Assembly: GCA_003009755.1 (NCBI GenBank)
Contig: PXUB01000039.1
Span: forward strand, 19,344 to 54,741
Reading direction: 5' to 3'
DNA: 35,398 nucleotides
DNA from: Thermoplasmatales archaeon SW_10_69_26
GTDB lineage: Archaea; Thermoplasmatota; SW-10-69-26
Position numbers and translations under genes: made by a program. The notes below the pieces were generated by a model. It saw nothing but the letters and a program-made list of their open reading frames with translations, had not been told where the DNA came from and made no database searches. Positions within the stretch are counted from its first letter, which is position 1; each line of letters opens with the position of its first letter. Below, one piece after another: positions 21,741 through 30,822 of the stretch.

Positions 21741-23501
21741 ATGGCCATGGCAGACCAACAGACCGAGTCCGGCGGCCGCATCACGCGCGTGGCTGGGCCC
21801 GTCGTGACCGCCGAAGGCCTCACCAGCGGCATGTACGACGTCGTGTACGTCGGCGAGGAGGAGCTGATGGGTGAGGTGATCGAGATCGACGGCGACAAGA
21901 CCCTCATCCAAGTGTACGAGGAGACGGGGGGCATCAAGCCCGGCGAACCCGTCGAGGAGACGCACCAGCCGCTCACCGTCGACCTCGCCCCCGGGCTCGT
22001 GTCGTCCGTGTACGACGGCATCCAGCGCCCGCTCGACACCCTGCGCGCCGAGATGGGCGACTTCATCGACCGCGGCGTCACCGCGCCCGGCGTCGATCTC
22101 GACAAGACGTGGGAGTTCAACCCCACCGTCAGCGAGGGCGACCCGGTCGAGGCTGGCGACGTGATCGGCAAGGTCCCCGAATCCCCGTCGATCACCCACC
22201 GCGTCATGGTCCCCCCGAACGTCGAGGGGACCGTCGCCGAGATCGAGCAAGGCGAGTTCACGGTCGAGGAGACCGTGTGCCGGCTCGAAGACGGCACCGA
22301 GATCCGGATGCGGCAGGAGTGGCCGGTCCGCGAGGCCCGTCCCTACGAGACCAAGCACCGCCCGACGGTGCCCCTCATCACCGGGCAGCGCATCCTGGAC
22401 ACCTTGTTCCCGATCGCCAAGGGCGGCACGGCCGCGATCCCGGGCCCGTTCGGCTCCGGGAAGACGGTCACCCAGCAGTCCCTGGCTAAGTGGAGCGACG
22501 CCGACCTCGTCGTCTACATCGGGTGCGGCGAGCGCGGCAACGAGATGACCGAGGTCCTCGAGGAGTTCCCCGAGCTCGAGGACCCGCAGACCGGTAACGC
22601 GCTGATGGACCGCACCGTCCTCATCGCGAACACCTCCAACATGCCGGTCGCGGCCCGCGAATCTTCGATTTACACAGGGATCACGATCGCCGAGTACTAC
22701 CGCGACATGGGGTACAGCGTGGCCCTCATGGCCGACTCCACGTCGCGGTGGGCCGAAGCGATGCGCGAGATCAGCTCCCGGCTCGAGGAGATGCCCGGCG
22801 AGGAGGGCTACCCGGCCTACCTGGCGGCCCGCCTGGCCGAGTTCTACGAGCGAGCTGGCCGCGTCGAGACGCTGAACGGCAAGGAAGGCTCCGTCACCGT
22901 GATCGGGGCCGTGTCCCCGCCCGGCGGTGACTTCTCCGAGCCGGTCACCCAGAACACGCTGCGCATCGTCAAGGTGTTCTGGGCCCTGGACAGCGACCTC
23001 GCCCAACGCCGGCACTTCCCGGCGATCAACTGGCTCGACAGCTACTCGCTGTACGAGTCCGACCTCGAAGGGTGGTTCGAGGACGAGGTCGACGAGGAGT
23101 GGGGCGACCTGCGCACGCAGATCATGGACATCCTGCAGGAGGAGTCCGAGCTGCAGGACATCGTGCAGCTCGTCGGATCCGACGCGCTGCCCGAGGACCA
23201 GCAGCTCACGCTCGAGGTTGCCCGCCTCATCCGTGAGGTGTTCCTCCAGCAGAACGCCTTCCACCCGGTCGAGACGTACAGCGCTCCCCAGAAGAGCTTC
23301 AAGATCCTCAAGGGCATCCAGCGGTTCAACGAGCTCGCGCGCGAGGCGCTCGACGAGGGCGTCCCCGTCGCCGAGATCAAGGACACCAGCGCGCCCGCCG
23401 AGCTCGCGCAGGCCCGCAACGAAGAGGACTTCGATCCGGTCTACGAGGACGTGATGCAGATGATGGAAGACGAGTTCGCGGAGCTCACGGAGGCGGTCTG
23501 A
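21741..23501 (+). CDS. atpA: A-type ATP synthase catalytic subunit A
   Basis: 586-residue catalytic subunit. N-terminal barrel ([16 protein letters not shown]), the bulge or non-homologous region ([20 protein letters not shown]...[19 protein letters not shown]), Walker [11 protein letters not shown] at residues 235-244, the catalytic glutamate in [20 protein letters not shown], Walker B in [20 protein letters not shown], and the arm [20 protein letters not shown]. Length and continuity show no intein, although archaeal A subunits sometimes carry one at the P-loop. ATG 21741 is preferred over GTG 21732 (overlapping the atpF stop) because GGAAGAG lies about 9 nt before it. Confidence 0.97.
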   Translation: MAMADQQTESGGRITRVAGPVVTAEGLTSGMYDVVYVGEEELMGEVIEIDGDKTLIQVYEETGGIKPGEPVEETHQPLTVDLAPGLVSSVYDGIQRPLDTLRAEMGDFIDRGVTAPGVDLDKTWEFNPTVSEGDPVEAGDVIGKVPESPSITHRVMVPPNVEGTVAEIEQGEFTVEETVCRLEDGTEIRMRQEWPVREARPYETKHRPTVPLITGQRILDTLFPIAKGGTAAIPGPFGSGKTVTQQSLAKWSDADLVVYIGCGERGNEMTEVLEEFPELEDPQTGNALMDRTVLIANTSNMPVAARESSIYTGITIAEYYRDMGYSVALMADSTSRWAEAMREISSRLEEMPGEEGYPAYLAARLAEFYERAGRVETLNGKEGSVTVIGAVSPPGGDFSEPVTQNTLRIVKVFWALDSDLAQRRHFPAINWLDSYSLYESDLEGWFEDEVDEEWGDLRTQIMDILQEESELQDIVQLVGSDALPEDQQLTLEVARLIREVFLQQNAFHPVETYSAPQKSFKILKGIQRFNELAREALDEGVPVAEIKDTSAPAELAQARNEEDFDPVYEDVMQMMEDEFAELTEAV

Positions 23502-23502
23502 G

Positions 23503-24936
23503 ATGACGAAGGAGTACAAGACGGTCTCCGAGATCTCCGGCCCGCTCGTGTTCGTCGAACGAACCGAACCGGTCGGCTTCAACGAACTCGTCGAGATCAC
23601 CATGCCCAACGGCGACCGGCGCCGCGGGCAAGTGCTCGACACGAGCGAGGACTACGTCGCCGTGCAGGTGTTCGAGGGCACGACCGGCATCAACCGCGAT
23701 GCCTCGGTCAAGTTCCTCGGCGAAACCCTCAAGCTCCCGGTGAGCGAGGACCTGCTCGGCCGCATCCTCTCCGGCAGCGGCGACCCGCTCGACGGCGGTC
23801 CCGACGTCGTGCCCGAGGAACGGCTCGACATCGAGGGCGCCGCGATCAACCCGTGGGCCCGCGAGGAACCCAACGAGTGGATCCAAACCGGGATCAGCAC
23901 GATCGACGGCATGAACACGCTGGTCCGCGGTCAAAAGCTCCCGATCTTCTCGTCCAGCGGGCTCCCGCACAACGACATCGCGCTGCAGATCGCCCGCCAA
24001 GCCCAGGTGCGCGGCACCGACGAGGAGTTCGCCGTCGTGTTCTGCGCGATGGGCATCACGCACGAGGAGTCCTCGCAGTTCATGTCCCAGTTCGAGCAGA
24101 CCGGCGCCCTCGAGCGCGCGGTCGTGTTCCTCAACCTGGCCGACGACCCGGCCATCGAGCGCATGATCACCCCCCGGATGGCGCTCACCGCGGCCGAGTA
24201 CCTGGCCTACGAGCACGACTACCACGTGCTCGTGATCCTCACCGACATGACCAACTACTGCGAGTCGCTGCGCCAGATCGGCGCCGCTCGCGAAGAGGTC
24301 CCCGGTCGCCGCGGCTACCCCGGGTACATGTACACCGACCTGGCGATGCTCTACGAGCGCGCCGGCCGGATCGAGGGCCGCGATGGCACCATCACGCAGA
24401 TGCCGATCCTCACGATGCCGGGCGGCGACATCACGCACCCGATCCCGGACCTGACCGGGTACATCACCGAGGGCCAGCTCGTGGTCGATCGCGACCTCCA
24501 CCAGAAGGGCATCTACCCCCCGATCGACGTGCTGCCGTCCCTGTCCCGCCTGATGGAGGGCGGCATCGGGGAAGGCCTCACGCGCGAGGACCACGGCGGC
24601 GTCAGCGACCAGTGCTACGCCGCGTACGCTGAGGGCAAGGACCTGCGCGGCCTCGTCAACATCGTCGGCGAGGAGGCGCTCAGCGACCGCGACCAGGACT
24701 ACCTGGACTTCGCCGACGCCTTCGAGGACGAGTTCGTCCGCCAAGGCCGCGAAGAGGACCGCGCGATCGAGGAGACGCTCGGCATCGGCTGGGAGCTGCT
24801 CGCCAAGCTCGACACCGACGAGCTCAACCGCATCGACCGCGAGAACGTCGAGACCTACCACCCCGAGCTCGGATCCGCGTCCCCGGACGAGTCGGCCGCC
24901 GACGCGTCCGGCGAAGAGCTCGAGGCCGAGGCCTGA
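23503..24936 (+). CDS. atpB: A-type ATP synthase regulatory subunit B
   Basis: 477-residue non-catalytic nucleotide-binding subunit. It starts [20 protein letters not shown] one base after the atpA stop codon. The P-loop position reads [20 protein letters not shown], the degenerate 'S.SGLPHN' of B subunits in place of Walker [11 protein letters not shown]-like [19 protein letters not shown] and [18 protein letters not shown] match Walker B, and [20 protein letters not shown] follows. The last 30 or so residues ([21 protein letters not shown] at the end) form an acidic tail beyond the usual C-terminus, in keeping with the acidic proteome. Confidence 0.97.
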   Translation: MTKEYKTVSEISGPLVFVERTEPVGFNELVEITMPNGDRRRGQVLDTSEDYVAVQVFEGTTGINRDASVKFLGETLKLPVSEDLLGRILSGSGDPLDGGPDVVPEERLDIEGAAINPWAREEPNEWIQTGISTIDGMNTLVRGQKLPIFSSSGLPHNDIALQIARQAQVRGTDEEFAVVFCAMGITHEESSQFMSQFEQTGALERAVVFLNLADDPAIERMITPRMALTAAEYLAYEHDYHVLVILTDMTNYCESLRQIGAAREEVPGRRGYPGYMYTDLAMLYERAGRIEGRDGTITQMPILTMPGGDITHPIPDLTGYITEGQLVVDRDLHQKGIYPPIDVLPSLSRLMEGGIGEGLTREDHGGVSDQCYAAYAEGKDLRGLVNIVGEEALSDRDQDYLDFADAFEDEFVRQGREEDRAIEETLGIGWELLAKLDTDELNRIDRENVETYHPELGSASPDESAADASGEELEAEA

Positions 24937-24959
24937 CCCCCGACGCGAGGCTCTCCCCC

Positions 24960-25643
24960 ATGGACCCCAAGGACGTCAAACCGACCCGGATGAAGCTCCT
25001 CGAGCTCAAGGACCGCATCGAGCTCTCCGAGAAGGGCCACAACCTGCTCGAGATGAAACGCGACGGTCTCATCATCGAGTTCTTCGACCTGCTCGAGGAG
25101 GCCAAGGACGCCATGACGAAGCTCGAGGACAAGCACGAGGACGCCACCCGCGCCCTCGCCATCGCCCAAGCCGTCGAGGGCACCATCCCCGTGCGATCGG
25201 CGGCGCTGTCGCTCGAGAACAGCCCTCGCATCGAGATCGGGACGAAGAACATCATGGGCGTCGTCGTCCCGGAGATCGAGGGGGAGAGCGTGCACACCGA
25301 CGTCTCCGAACGCGGGTACGGCACGATCGGCACCTCGCCCCGCATCGACACGGCCGTCGACGCCTACGAGGACCTCGTCGACGCCATCATCGCGGCCGCG
25401 GAGGCCGAAACCGCTCTCCGCAAGCTCCTCGACGAGATCGAGAAGACCAAGCGCCGCGTGAACGCGCTGGAGTTCAAGGTCATCCCCGAGCTCGAGGAAG
25501 CCCGCGACTTCATCGAGTTCCGGCTCGAGGAGCAGGAGCGCGAGGAGACCTTCCGTCTCAAGAAGATCAAGGACAAGAAAGAAGAAGAGGAGAAGGCCGC
25601 CCGCGAAGAGGCGGCGCGCCGTCGCGAGGAAGCCGAGAGCTGA
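24960..25643 (+). CDS. atpD: A-type ATP synthase subunit D (central stalk)
   Basis: 227-residue central shaft subunit, last gene of the operon. N-terminal helix ([20 protein letters not shown], then [17 protein letters not shown], typical of subunit D), short middle region ([20 protein letters not shown] and [10 protein letters not shown]), C-terminal helix ([40 protein letters not shown] pattern) and a highly charged tail ([20 protein letters not shown]) that may be disordered. Stop TGA 25641-25643 is followed by a strong hairpin and a pyrimidine-rich tract. Confidence 0.96.
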   Translation: MDPKDVKPTRMKLLELKDRIELSEKGHNLLEMKRDGLIIEFFDLLEEAKDAMTKLEDKHEDATRALAIAQAVEGTIPVRSAALSLENSPRIEIGTKNIMGVVVPEIEGESVHTDVSERGYGTIGTSPRIDTAVDAYEDLVDAIIAAAEAETALRKLLDEIEKTKRRVNALEFKVIPELEEARDFIEFRLEEQEREETFRLKKIKDKKEEEEKAAREEAARRREEAES

Positions 25644-25654
25644 CCGTCCCCCTC

Positions 25655-25727
25655 GTCGTCGGCCGGGGCCGACGACCTCTCGTCTCCCTTGTTTTCCTTC
25701 CCCGTCTTCTTCCCCCACACCCCGCTC
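25655..25727 (+). terminator. Terminator of the ATP synthase operon
   Basis: GTCGTCGGCC/GGCCGACGAC (25655-25664/25667-25676) forms a near-perfect stem. It is followed by about 50 nt of T- and C-rich sequence (ctctcgtctcccttgttttc and onward), the kind of pyrimidine tract where archaeal polymerase stops. The following 80 nt to the next gene hold nothing recognisable. Confidence 0.65.
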
Positions 25728-25807
25728 CGCGTCCAGCCAGACGGCTGAGGGGCGAACATCTGCTGGACAGGGAACCCCGATGAGGGGGCAGCGACTCTGG
25801 CTGAGGT

Positions 25808-26509
25808 ATGCGCGAGGGCCGAACCACGAGCGACACGGCGACGTGGAAGCGCGTAGCGAAGACCGCCGCCGGCGGGACGCTGGTCGCCTGGGGTCTGCGA
25901 CGCCGGACCGTGCCCGGCTACATCGCCGCCCTCACCGGCGGCGTGCTCGCCTACCGCGGGCTGCGAGGCGCGGACGTCGAGATCCACCTGGAGAACCTCG
26001 AGGCGCAGGCCCAAGCGGTCGACGTGGAGCGCTCGTTGACGATCGCGGCGCCCGCCGACGACGTGCGCGCCTTCCTGTCCGACCCCGACCGGTTGGACGA
26101 GGCTCTGGACGAGGTGGGCACGGTCGAGGCGCTCAGCGAGGCCCGCCAACGGTGGACGCTGCACAGCCCCACGGGGCACGCGCTCAGCTGGGATATGCGG
26201 CGCGAGGACATGGGCACCGAGGACGAGATGGAGTGGACGTCCACCGGCGATCTCGACGTGGGGATCACGCTCGCCCTCGAACCCACCGACGAGGACACGA
26301 CGGTGACCACGATGACGCTCACCGTCGAACCGCCTGGAGGCTCGATCGGTCAAGCGCTGACCGAACGCCTCGACGTCGTGCCCCAGGCCCTCGTCGCCGG
26401 GTTCCTGCAGCGGACCAAGACCCTCCTCGAGGGCGAGCACCGACGATCGGTGGGCGCCCTCGACACCGGGTCTCCGGCGACCGGTGCCGGGCCCGGGTCG
26501 ACGCACTGA
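25808..26509 (+). CDS. SRPBCC (START-like) family membrane-associated protein
   Basis: 233-residue protein. Residues 12-50 resemble the short hydrophobic N-terminal region of the COG5637/YgaP-like group (WKRVAKTAAGGTLVAWGLRR and PGYIAALTGGVLAYRGLRG). A polyketide-cyclase/SRPBCC domain follows at about 75-215: VDVERSLTIAAPADDVRAFL then DPDRLDEALDEVGTVEALSE, WDMRREDMGTEDEMEWTS, TTVTTMTLTVEPPGGSIGQA. SRPBCC folds bind hydrophobic ligands; the ligand is unknown. ATG 25808 is the first reasonable start; no clear TATA box or ribosome-binding site is seen at the normal distance, so it is uncertain by some residues. Confidence 0.8.
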   Translation: MREGRTTSDTATWKRVAKTAAGGTLVAWGLRRRTVPGYIAALTGGVLAYRGLRGADVEIHLENLEAQAQAVDVERSLTIAAPADDVRAFLSDPDRLDEALDEVGTVEALSEARQRWTLHSPTGHALSWDMRREDMGTEDEMEWTSTGDLDVGITLALEPTDEDTTVTTMTLTVEPPGGSIGQALTERLDVVPQALVAGFLQRTKTLLEGEHRRSVGALDTGSPATGAGPGSTH

Positions 26510-26559
26510 ACGTGTGACCTCGACCACGGGCTTTCCCCCCGCCGGTCCCCGTTGGCGTT

Positions 26560-27849
26560 GTGCGGCTGCTGCAGTTCCCCGCACCCGACGACCAGCGAGA
26601 CGACCTGTTGGGGGTGCTCGACGACGAGGACCTCGCCTACACCCTCAGCCAGGGCGCCGACGAGCAGGCCGGGACGACCCTCGTGACCACCGCCATGCCG
26701 GCCGACGCGGTCGAGGACGTGCTCGACGATCTCACCGAGGCCGGCCTGGACCCGGACGCGTTCACCGCATCCGTCGACGCCGAGTTCGTCCACTTCGACC
26801 AGGCCGACGAGGTGCAGAACCGTTGGAGCACGACGCCCAACCGCATCGCCCCCCGCACCCTGCGGTCGAAGGCCAAGGACCTGCGGCTCAACTCGCGCTC
26901 CTACGTGCGGATGATGGTCCTCAGCGCGATCGTCGCCACCGCCGGTCTCCTGTTGCGCTCCCCCGCGGTCGTGGTGGGCTCGATGGTGATCGCACCGATC
27001 GTGAGCCCGATGCTGACGGCCAGCGTGGGCGCCGTGCGCAACGACCGCGACATGCTCGTCCACAGCCTGCACCTGCAAGCTCTCGGGTTGGGCCTGGCGA
27101 TCGCGACGGCCGCGTCGACCGCCTGGCTCGTGCGGACCGGCGACGTCGTGGCCGGCGGGCTGGCCGTCGAGACGATGGGGTTGATCAGCTTGCGCATCTC
27201 GCCCAGCATGTTGGCGGTCGTCGTCGGCCTCTGCGCGGGCGCCGCCGGCGCCTTCGGCCTGGCCACGAAGGGCCAGGTGACGATCGTGGGCGTCATGATC
27301 GCGGCCGCGCTCATCCCGACCGCGGCCGCCGCCGGCATCGGGCTCGCCTGGGCGGATCCCGTCGTCGCGCTCGGGGCCACCCTGCTGCTCGTGTTGAGCC
27401 TCGTCACGGTCAACGTCGGCGCGACCGCGATGCTAGTCTACCTCGACTACCGCCCCGACGAGGTCGACGATCCCATCCTCTCGTTCGAGACCGCCGGGCA
27501 GGCCCTCACCGTGACGGCGACGCTGGGCCTGACCCTGCTGGCCGTCGTCGCCGTGGGCGTCCTCTTCGTCCAACAGAGCGGGTTCGAACGCGACGTGAAC
27601 CGAGCCGTCGGGGACGTGCTGGCCGAGGAGGCCTACGATGGCCTCGGCGTCGAGGCGCTCACCGTCGAGTACCGCACCCCGCTGTCGGCCGACCCCCCGA
27701 CCGTGACGGTCGAGATCGCCCGAGGGCAAGGCCCCGACCACCCGGCCCTGGCCGAGCGGTTGAGCGAAGCGATCGCCGAGCGCACCGGGCACGACGTGCG
27801 CGTCCAGGTCACGTTCGTCGACTACCAGCGATCGCCCCCGGGGAACTGA
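26560..27849 (+). CDS. DUF389 (TIGR00341) multi-pass membrane protein
   Basis: 429-residue membrane protein of unknown function found across archaea. Soluble N-terminal region (residues 1-95, an ACT- or PII-like alternation: VRLLQFPAPDDQRDDLLGVL ... TLVTTAMPADAVEDVLDDLT), then six or so helices with the family motif SPAVVVGSMVIAPIVSPMLT (about 130-149), a second repeat (GLISLRISPSMLAVVVGLCA and TIVGVMIAAALIPTAAAAGI), then a C-terminal extracytoplasmic or cytoplasmic domain (RAVGDVLAEEAYDGLGVEAL...VTFVDYQR). GTG 26560 is about 26 nt after a ggctttcccc element, so probably leaderless. Confidence 0.9.
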   Translation: MRLLQFPAPDDQRDDLLGVLDDEDLAYTLSQGADEQAGTTLVTTAMPADAVEDVLDDLTEAGLDPDAFTASVDAEFVHFDQADEVQNRWSTTPNRIAPRTLRSKAKDLRLNSRSYVRMMVLSAIVATAGLLLRSPAVVVGSMVIAPIVSPMLTASVGAVRNDRDMLVHSLHLQALGLGLAIATAASTAWLVRTGDVVAGGLAVETMGLISLRISPSMLAVVVGLCAGAAGAFGLATKGQVTIVGVMIAAALIPTAAAAGIGLAWADPVVALGATLLLVLSLVTVNVGATAMLVYLDYRPDEVDDPILSFETAGQALTVTATLGLTLLAVVAVGVLFVQQSGFERDVNRAVGDVLAEEAYDGLGVEALTVEYRTPLSADPPTVTVEIARGQGPDHPALAERLSEAIAERTGHDVRVQVTFVDYQRSPPGN

Positions 27850-27852
27850 GCG

Positions 27853-28134
27853 GTGGGCTGGGTCCGCTGGGTGTTGCTGGAGGGCGGCCCCACCCGGTTG
27901 GTCGCGCTCGTGGTCGGGCTCGCGTTCGTGGCGCTGCTGGTGGCTCGTTCCTCTCCCGACCCAGGTGAGCCCGAACGACGTCCCTCAACACCAACGCCCA
28001 TGCCCATCCAAGACCATGGGGACCCATGGCCGAGGGCTCGCGGGCCGGGACCAAGGATCGCTACGTCGCCGTCGTCGACCAGGACAAGGTCACCGACGAG
28101 GTCCGCGACATCGCGCTCAAGTACGACCCGTTGA
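27853..28134 (+). CDS. Doubtful small membrane protein between DUF389 and ABCE1
   Basis: The frame from GTG 27853, 3 nt after the DUF389 stop, reads VGWVRWVLLEGGPTRLVALV and VGLAFVALLVARSSPDPG, one credible membrane helix followed by a Pro-rich tail. It overlaps the ABCE1 gene by more than 100 nt, and the overlapping part (TRSPTRSATSRSSTTR) is low-complexity shadow sequence. The gene may be real and just end oddly, or only untranslated leader. Low confidence. Confidence 0.28.
   Translation: MGWVRWVLLEGGPTRLVALVVGLAFVALLVARSSPDPGEPERRPSTPTPMPIQDHGDPWPRARGPGPRIATSPSSTRTRSPTRSATSRSSTTR
28014..28029 (+). promoter_or_regulatory. Inverted repeat over the ABCE1 start codon
   Basis: CCATGGGGACCCATGG is an inverted repeat (CCATGG, loop GGAC, CCATGG; the innermost G-C pair can also close). 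Its right arm contains the ABCE1 ATG at 28026-28028. In RNA it would hide the start codon in a stem; it may also be chance. Confidence 0.35.
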
Positions 28135-29825
28135 ACCAGACGCCCGGCGAGCAGGGGTTCCACGTCACCGAGGACGGCCAGCTGCACATCGAGGACCACA
28201 AGGTCATCGAGGAGCACCGGATCGTCCAGAACAAGATCCCCAACGACGCGATCGAGATCCTCCGCCTGCCCGCCGAACGCGGCGAGCTCGTGCACCAGTA
28301 CGGCCCCAACGGGTTCCGCCTGTACGAGCTGGCGGCCCCGGTGGAGGACCGCGTCGTCGGCTTGCTGGGCCCCAACGGGGTCGGCAAGTCCTCGGCCCTG
28401 CGCATCCTCGACGGCTCCCTGCAGCCCAACCTCGGCCGGATCGAGGACCCCCCGGCGTGGGCCGAGATCGTGCAGCGGTTCCGTGGCACCGCCGCCCAGC
28501 GCTACTTGGAGAAGCTCGAAGCCGGCGAGGTGTCCACCGCCTACAAGCCCCAGCGCGTGGATCGCATCCCCGAGCACCACGGGGGCACGCCCGAGCAACT
28601 GCTCGCCCGCCGGGACGAGCGCGGCCGCCGAGAGCAAGCCCTCGAGGCGCTGGAGCTCGAGCACGTCGCCGACCGCCGGGTCGACGAGCTGTCCGGCGGC
28701 GAGCTGCAGCGGTTGGCGATCGCGGCCACGCTCGTGGCCGACGTCGACACCTACCTCGTCGACGAGCCCAGCTCCTACCTCGACGTCGGGCAGCGGTTGA
28801 CGATGGCCCGCGGCCTGGCCGAGCTGGCCGCCGACCGCGAGGTCATCGTCGTCGACCACGACCTCGTCACCCTCGACGTGCTCGCCGACCAGCTGCACGT
28901 GGTCTACGGCCAGCCCGGCGGGTTCGGCGTCGTCTCCCGGCCCCTGTCGGCTCGGCGAGGCATCAACCAGTTCCTGTCGGGTCGGCTCGAGGACGAGGAG
29001 ATCCGCATCCGGGAACAGGCGATCACGTTCCGCGAGGACCCAGCCCGCCGGGCCCGCGAGGGCGACCCGGTTGTGAGGGTCCCCTCGCTGACCAAGCGCT
29101 TCGACGGGTTCGAGCTCACCGTCGACCCGGGCACGATCCACGCCGGCGAGGTCGTCGCCGTGCTCGGCCGCAACGGGCTCGGCAAGACCACCTTCGCCCG
29201 CCTGCTGGCGGGGGCCTTGTCCCCGGACGAGGGCACCATCGAGGAGGAGGTCGCGATCGCCTACAAGCCCCAGTACCTCGACCCCGGCTTCGAGGGCACC
29301 GTCGGCACGTTGCTGGCCAGCCAGGTGGACGTCGAGGCCGCCGGCTTCCAGGCCGACATCCGCGGCCCCTTCGACCTCGATCCGCTCTGGGACGAACCCG
29401 TGCCCTCCCTCTCCGGCGGCGAACGCCAGCGCGTCGCCGTCGCGCTCGCGCTCGCCCGCGAAGCAGACGCCTACCTGCTGGACGAGCCCTCGGCCTACCT
29501 CGACGTCGAACGCCGCATGGCGCTGGCCGGCCGCCTGCGGCGCTTCGCCAGCCAACGCTCGACGCCCTGCCTGGTGATCGACCACGATCTGTCGCTGCTC
29601 GACGCCGTGGCCGACCGCGTCATGGTGTTCGAGGGCGATCCCGGTCGCCGCGGGCACGGGCGTTCACCCGAGCCCGTCCGGGAGGGCCTCGATCGGTTCC
29701 TGGCCTCGGTGGACGTGACCGTCCGCAAGGACGCCCGCACCGGTCGGCCCCGGGCCAACGATCCCGGCTCGCGCAAGGACCGCCAGCAGCGCGAGGCTGG
29801 GGAGTACTTCGCCAGCGAGGCCTAG
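28026..29825 (+). CDS. ABCE1 (RLI) ribosome-recycling ATPase lacking all Fe-S cysteines
   Basis: 599-residue twin-ATPase that splits ribosomes with aRF1/aPelota. NBD1: Walker A GPNGVGKS (115-122), the ABCE1-only helix-loop-helix insert (FRGTAAQRYLEKLEAGEV then YKPQRVDRIPE), signature LSGGELQR, Walker B YLVDEPSSYLDV, H-loop VDHD. Hinge: YGQPGGFGVVSRPLSARRGI and NQFLSG. NBD2: GRNGLGKTT, LSGGERQR, YLLDEPSAYLDVERR, IDHD. These fix the family. The N-terminal ferredoxin-like domain keeps its frame (YVAVVDQDK...LKYDP...NKIPNDAIEILRLP), but none of the eight cluster cysteines remains: the first set aligns to K21/V22, V26, A30, D34, and the second to I61, H64, V67, I71. Only one Cys is left in the whole protein, just before the second H-loop. 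The last 45 residues are a basic tail. Confidence 0.93.
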   Translation: MAEGSRAGTKDRYVAVVDQDKVTDEVRDIALKYDPLNQTPGEQGFHVTEDGQLHIEDHKVIEEHRIVQNKIPNDAIEILRLPAERGELVHQYGPNGFRLYELAAPVEDRVVGLLGPNGVGKSSALRILDGSLQPNLGRIEDPPAWAEIVQRFRGTAAQRYLEKLEAGEVSTAYKPQRVDRIPEHHGGTPEQLLARRDERGRREQALEALELEHVADRRVDELSGGELQRLAIAATLVADVDTYLVDEPSSYLDVGQRLTMARGLAELAADREVIVVDHDLVTLDVLADQLHVVYGQPGGFGVVSRPLSARRGINQFLSGRLEDEEIRIREQAITFREDPARRAREGDPVVRVPSLTKRFDGFELTVDPGTIHAGEVVAVLGRNGLGKTTFARLLAGALSPDEGTIEEEVAIAYKPQYLDPGFEGTVGTLLASQVDVEAAGFQADIRGPFDLDPLWDEPVPSLSGGERQRVAVALALAREADAYLLDEPSAYLDVERRMALAGRLRRFASQRSTPCLVIDHDLSLLDAVADRVMVFEGDPGRRGHGRSPEPVREGLDRFLASVDVTVRKDARTGRPRANDPGSRKDRQQREAGEYFASEA

Positions 29826-30499
29826 ACGGCGTCCTCGATCAGCTCGGCCAGGTGCTCGGCCTCGTCCTCGCGGCCCGGGTCGAAGCTCGTGAGCCGGAAG
29901 TTGCGTTCGGGATCCATCTCCGTCCGATGAGCGCCGGGGTTGACGTGCGTGGACCCGTCGGGCAACCGGATCGCGGGGCTGTGCGTGAAGCCCTCCTCGT
30001 ACCAGCCCTCCTCGGTCTCGGCGACGACCTGGGCCCGATGCCCGTCGTCGTAGACCTCGAGGAACCGCTCGCGGGCGAGCCCGACGTCCTCGGCCAGGTC
30101 GGCCAGCACGTGGCGCAGCGTGAGGCAGGCGTGCTCGGCGAAGAAGGCCTGCCGGATCCGCCAGTCCAGCTCCCACGCCATCTCGGGGTCGATCGACTCG
30201 GCGGCTTTGACGGCCTCGAAGGCGGGGAAGAACGTGGAGGGCCACTCGGCGATCTCGGCGTCGGGCCAGGGCTCGTAGGGGATCTGTTCCTCCAGGAGGA
30301 CGAGGCTGTGGGTCTCGACGTCCAGGATCCGCTTGGGCGTGGGAGCCTGCTTGTCGTACTCGATCGAAAGGCACCGCGAGCGGAAGCTGACGTCGTCGGG
30401 GACCTCGTCGTTGATCTGCCGCAACCGGTACCGCGTGAGGTAGGCGTGCGGGCAGTGCAGGTCCGAGAAGAACTCGACATCGGGCATCACGAGACCCAT
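29822..30499 (-). CDS. DsbA/FrnE-like thioredoxin-fold protein with single active-site cysteine
   Basis: 225-residue protein of the DsbA/FrnE (2-hydroxychromene-2-carboxylate isomerase-like) group. VEFFSDLHCPHAYLTRYRLR gives first strand and helix with C-P-H-A, i.e. only the first cysteine (Cys16) of a CxxC. Helical insert in the middle (AWELDWRIRQAFFAEHACLT then LRHVLADLAEDVGL) and THSPAIRLPDGSTHVNPGAH, in which SPAIRLP carries the cis-Pro-type segment of thioredoxin folds. A disulfide exchange role is doubtful with one cysteine; GSH-free isomerase or peroxidatic roles are possible. Start ATG 30499, or ATG 30487 (MPDVEFF), which fits the fold better. Its stop overlaps the ABCE1 stop region (convergent). 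Confidence 0.8.
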   Translation of the reverse strand: MGLVMPDVEFFSDLHCPHAYLTRYRLRQINDEVPDDVSFRSRCLSIEYDKQAPTPKRILDVETHSLVLLEEQIPYEPWPDAEIAEWPSTFFPAFEAVKAAESIDPEMAWELDWRIRQAFFAEHACLTLRHVLADLAEDVGLARERFLEVYDDGHRAQVVAETEEGWYEEGFTHSPAIRLPDGSTHVNPGAHRTEMDPERNFRLTSFDPGREDEAEHLAELIEDAV

Positions 30500-30542
30500 G
30501 CCGGCCCAGCACGTGAGCGTTGCGTCCGCTCGGGTCGTGGGC

Positions 30543-30788
30543 TCAACCGTCGTCGTCCCTTTCGGCCTCGCTCAACAGCTCGCGGAGCACGCGGGCCTTG
30601 GCCGCGCGGAAGCCCTCGTCGACGTCGACGTTGGCCAGCTGGGGGCTGTCCTCGTCGCGATGGAGATAACGTACGAGGCTGGCGAGCTCGCGACGCAGCG
30701 GGCCAGGGCCCTCGTTGCGCAATTGCTCGCGTTTGGCGTGCTCGTAAGCCTCGAGCGTCTGCTCCCAGGTCTCCTCGTCGTCGGCCAC
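30543..30788 (-). CDS. Small acidic helical protein, unknown
   Basis: 81-residue protein from GTG 30788: VADDEETWEQTLEAYEHAKR, QLRNEGPGPLRRELASLVRY, then LHRDEDSPQLANVDVDEGFR and AAKARVLRELLSEAERDDDG. All-helical, charged, no membrane segment, no motif I recognise. Support for being real: a TATA-like gcctaagcttt 22-32 nt upstream of the GTG, acidic composition matching its neighbours, and clean 43-nt and 34-nt gaps to its flanking genes. Confidence 0.6.
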   Translation of the reverse strand: MADDEETWEQTLEAYEHAKREQLRNEGPGPLRRELASLVRYLHRDEDSPQLANVDVDEGFRAAKARVLRELLSEAERDDDG

Positions 30789-30822
30789 GGGCCCGCATCC
30801 GGCTCGGGGGCCTAAGCTTTCC

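Noticed and set aside
21741-23501. Intein in ATP synthase subunit A
   Set aside because: The gene has normal length and reads without interruption through the P-loop.
27853-28134. Confident small membrane gene
   Set aside because: It overlaps ABCE1 by more than 100 nt and its last third is shadow sequence; listed only at low confidence.
27822-29657. Long open frame on the minus strand opposite ABCE1
   Set aside because: Shadow of the GC-rich ABCE1 gene: no family pattern, while the plus strand carries all ABCE1 motifs. The same holds for the long antisense frames opposite the ATPase subunits, artA-pssA, RCK-DHH and the HTH protein.
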